64,000 nucleotides of DNA from Albugo candida. Its lineage: Eukaryota > Oomycota > Peronosporomycetes > Albuginales. The stretch lies in contig JBDOQK010000058.1 in the NCBI GenBank assembly GCA_040437565.1, positions 62,001 through 126,000 on the forward strand, given 5' to 3'. A program made the position numbers and the translations under genes. Under the pieces are notes generated by a model. It saw only the letters and a list, made by a program, of their open reading frames with translations, was not told the origin of the DNA and searched no databases. Below, piece by piece: positions 61,734 through 64,000 of this stretch (within the stretch, counting starts at the first letter, position 1; each line of letters starts with the position of its first letter).

Positions 61734-63866
61734 ATGACAATACCTGAATGCAAATCTCACTCACAGTACCGAGGGTCGCGTGAGGAAGGTTACCACCACC
61801 CTAACCATTTTGAGAGTACAGGTGTACAGTTCCAATCTGATTCAATGCGGAAGGAGGACGTCCCATGCGGGCGAAAAGGTACAACGGGCTGGAGCCGGAT
61901 GCAGCCTTCACACGTGACAAAGCATGGAGCAGCGCAGGAAAACAGCTCAGTCCTTTGCTTGATATGCTATGCTAATCATGTCAACGCTATCTTGGTACCA
62001 TGTCATCACCGATTTCATACGGGCTGTATACACAGCGAGTTAAAAAGCGGTCATTGTCCCGTTTGCCTGTCAGTGATCCAATCGGTACATCAATTGATAC
62101 TGCCAGAAGGACGGAGTACTAGAGCGAACTCAGAAGAGGACGTGGCGTGTGGTCGACCCACGGGGAATGGCTCGAATTACGCGATTACTTCGTCAGGTTA
62201 TGATTACAGCATTCATTCAGCAAACAGTGGTGAGGATGTGCAATCAACGGAGATTTTGAGGCGAGGGAAGTGGACTCGTGAGGAAAGTGAGTATTGTGAT
62301 CGACTGATTGAAGAATTCAAAAATGGTAATTTAGCACTCGCAGAAGGAACGACTTTACGTGCGTTTCTGTCAAGATTATTAAGGTGTGATCCCATGCGTA
62401 TATCTAAAAAGTATACTGGAGATCAGTGCATCGGAAAGGTATACTGTAACCTCACTTTTAAGAATTGTATCGTGTGTAACCTTATTTCTGATTCTACTCA
62501 GATCGTGTTTCGGAGAAAAGATCATGCAATTCCACAAGCCAAAATCGACAAAGCCCGTCACGATTTAGCAAAATTGGAAAAAGCATTTCTTGAACGTGAT
62601 CAGCTCAATCGACAGCGAAGAGAAAAACGGCTACGATGTCAATACAGCGATGAGACTTATCAGCCTCAGGTGTTTCGATACACTCAGAATCAGATTCCTG
62701 AATCTCACTATACATCTGCCTCAAACCTCACTTCAATGAATCTATCACGCAACGTACCCTTCACTTTGAATACCAATACATACATTATTCAGAATCAGAC
62801 TCAGACTCAGGACGCCAGGGTAAATGTGGAAAAAAATGAAGATATCAGTACGATACATCTTGCAGAAGCAAAGGCACCCAGTCTCAGCACATCCGTTAGC
62901 GCTATAGCACTTGCTTCCCTTGCACAAGATAGCTTAAACCCCTCTTGTATCTCTCAAATCGCATCCTTTGAGAATCTGGTCTCATTATTCCCTCGTGTCA
63001 CGTCGTTTGAGAATTTCGCGTTACTATCAGCTGGATCCAATACTCACATACAAAGCGGTCTGGATATCACAGAAGTATTCTCAGTATCCACAAGTGACTT
63101 TGAAAACTCCTTAGAACTTAAGAAAGAATCGGATTTTGCCTCGCATTCAATGGAACTACTTCTGACCAATTTGCATCCGCAACGAGCCAATATCTCCATA
63201 GAGCCACAAGATTCCGCATGGAAATCATCCAAATCCATTATGCATTTATCCCGATTTTCTGAAAATCCAGAACCATACGACCAAAAGGACGATACAAGTA
63301 TGGAAGACCTTACGGATAATGCAAGGCTGACTGAAATGAATAGACGGAAGCTATCAAATATGTCGGACTCTTCAACGAAGAAAGCCGCTTTAGAGACTGC
63401 TTCGAGCACAACCTCACTAGAAAAGTTATCGAGGATCGCCTCGAGCGATTTTCTAAGTCGTATCAACTCTGCGGATCATTTCACAACATTTGGTACAATG
63501 AGTAGTACATCATCTTATGGCTCTTTGACGAACCTCGTGGCATTTGGACGGTCTTGTCTACCACGTACTTCTTCGATAGAGGATATACTCTCGTTATTAG
63601 CTCCATCAGAAGCAAGTATGAGTACGAATTTTGGTCAAAATGAGACTCATGAGCGAATACATTTAGAATCTTGGAGTGAAGATAGCGTATCCGCTCTGAC
63701 TAGGAATAGTTTACAAGACGAAAAAAAAAGTGGTATGAATGAAGTGTCCGGCTACAGAAGCTTTGAGGAGACTGCAGCGACGCTACTTACGCTGGAAGGA
63801 GCACGATACATGAAGGGGAAGTCTGATCGACGAGATCTTGACAATATTTCAGATATAGACATGTAG
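61734..63866 (+). CDS. RING-finger protein with stramenopile SANT-like domain
   Basis: Two exons, 61734-62438 and 62502-63866, with a 63-nt intron that happens to stay open; spliced length 689 aa. RING at about residues 74-115: CLICYANH, VPCHHRFHTGC, then CPVC, typical of E3 ubiquitin ligases. From about residue 178 comes RGKWTREESEYCDRLIEEF, TTLRAFLSRLLRCDPMRISK and KYTGDQCIGK, continuing IVFRRK after the intron. This conserved SANT-like block is common in oomycete and diatom proteins of unknown function. The C-terminal 400 residues are Ser/Thr-rich with short repeats of the form (A/T)SFENL.SLF and RT/RI-S-S-.-.FL, suggesting phosphorylation sites. The ATG at 61734 is preferred. Likely a nuclear ubiquitin ligase, by inference. 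Confidence 0.8.
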   Translation: MTIPECKSHSQYRGSREEGYHHPNHFESTGVQFQSDSMRKEDVPCGRKGTTGWSRMQPSHVTKHGAAQENSSVLCLICYANHVNAILVPCHHRFHTGCIHSELKSGHCPVCLSVIQSVHQLILPEGRSTRANSEEDVACGRPTGNGSNYAITSSGYDYSIHSANSGEDVQSTEILRRGKWTREESEYCDRLIEEFKNGNLALAEGTTLRAFLSRLLRCDPMRISKKYTGDQCIGKVYCNLTFKNCIVCNLISDSTQIVFRRKDHAIPQAKIDKARHDLAKLEKAFLERDQLNRQRREKRLRCQYSDETYQPQVFRYTQNQIPESHYTSASNLTSMNLSRNVPFTLNTNTYIIQNQTQTQDARVNVEKNEDISTIHLAEAKAPSLSTSVSAIALASLAQDSLNPSCISQIASFENLVSLFPRVTSFENFALLSAGSNTHIQSGLDITEVFSVSTSDFENSLELKKESDFASHSMELLLTNLHPQRANISIEPQDSAWKSSKSIMHLSRFSENPEPYDQKDDTSMEDLTDNARLTEMNRRKLSNMSDSSTKKAALETASSTTSLEKLSRIASSDFLSRINSADHFTTFGTMSSTSSYGSLTNLVAFGRSCLPRTSSIEDILSLLAPSEASMSTNFGQNETHERIHLESWSEDSVSALTRNSLQDEKKSGMNEVSGYRSFEETAATLLTLEGARYMKGKSDRRDLDNISDIDM

Positions 63867-64000
63867 CTCCACACGACATGCGTGGATACTATTCCACTCG
63901 TGGTCCACAGAGCCGATATCATGTTTTTGAGTTGTTGGGAAGTATATGTACTGAACAAAGGAAATCTCTCTCGGAACGTTCCGCTTGTGATTGTCTTGAT

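Noticed and set aside
1-64000. CRISPR arrays, rRNA, tRNA, retroelement or Polinton-like elements
   Set aside because: No regular spaced repeats, rRNA-like sequence, reverse transcriptase, integrase or capsid motif was recognised by eye on either strand; a tRNA scan could not be run.

Overview
The window looks like nuclear DNA of a plant-pathogenic oomycete, most likely a white rust (Albugo). The reasons are: many very short GT-AG introns (about 45-66 nt), very tight gene packing, FYVE-GAF and stramenopile SANT-like protein architectures, an enolase with a mitochondrial-type leader, flagellar adenylate kinase 7, and a gene with CHxC / CX2CX5G cysteine motifs of the kind described in Albugo effectors. 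The genus is inferred from recall; no database search was possible.

Layout. 1-9754 is gene-poor apart from an EBP2 ribosome-biogenesis gene (3053-4012). 9755-17550 holds a FYVE/GAF protein (-) and a four-exon eIF4G (+). 17551-27359 is a second gene-poor block built around a diverged tandem duplication of a CHxC-type candidate effector locus (upstream copy decayed, downstream copy with a 506-codon frame). From 27360 to 63866 genes are packed tightly, often tens of bases apart: FAIM-like/RanBP2-finger protein (-), small lysine-rich protein (+), glutamine synthetase (+), FATP-type acyl-CoA synthetase (+), cyclin-box/CDK-like pseudokinase fusion (-), TCAIM-like mitochondrial protein (+), a giant VPS13-type lipid-transfer protein (-), a small unknown (+), ATG5 (+), AK7 (+), enolase (+), PRP38B with a Tudor-like domain (+), MTH1/NUDT1-like Nudix (-), PH-domain protein (+), a LCLAT-type acyltransferase (-), EHD-type membrane-remodelling ATPase (-) and a RING/SANT-like protein (+). 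I worked out exon boundaries by hand from reading frame, splice dinucleotides and family conservation.

Assembly. There are nine runs of exactly 100 N. Eight are flanked by direct repeats (22 to 892 bp, identical or with one visible mismatch), as expected when overlapping contig ends were scaffolded without merging. These false duplications inflate eIF4G, the acyl-CoA synthetase, the VPS13-like gene and the PH-domain gene, and should be collapsed before any protein is used.

How the genes relate. Most are housekeeping genes: membrane trafficking and lipid traffic (FYVE, EHD, VPS13-like, LPLAT, FATP), autophagy (ATG5), translation and RNA processing (eIF4G, EBP2, PRP38B), central metabolism (GS, enolase) and the flagellum (AK7). 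The likely pathogen-specific part is the repeat-rich 19.9-25.3 kb block. The most unusual items are the cyclin-pseudokinase fusion, the PRP38-Tudor fusion, the two-module CHxC protein and a nest of mutually exclusive hairpins at 4.53-4.62 kb.
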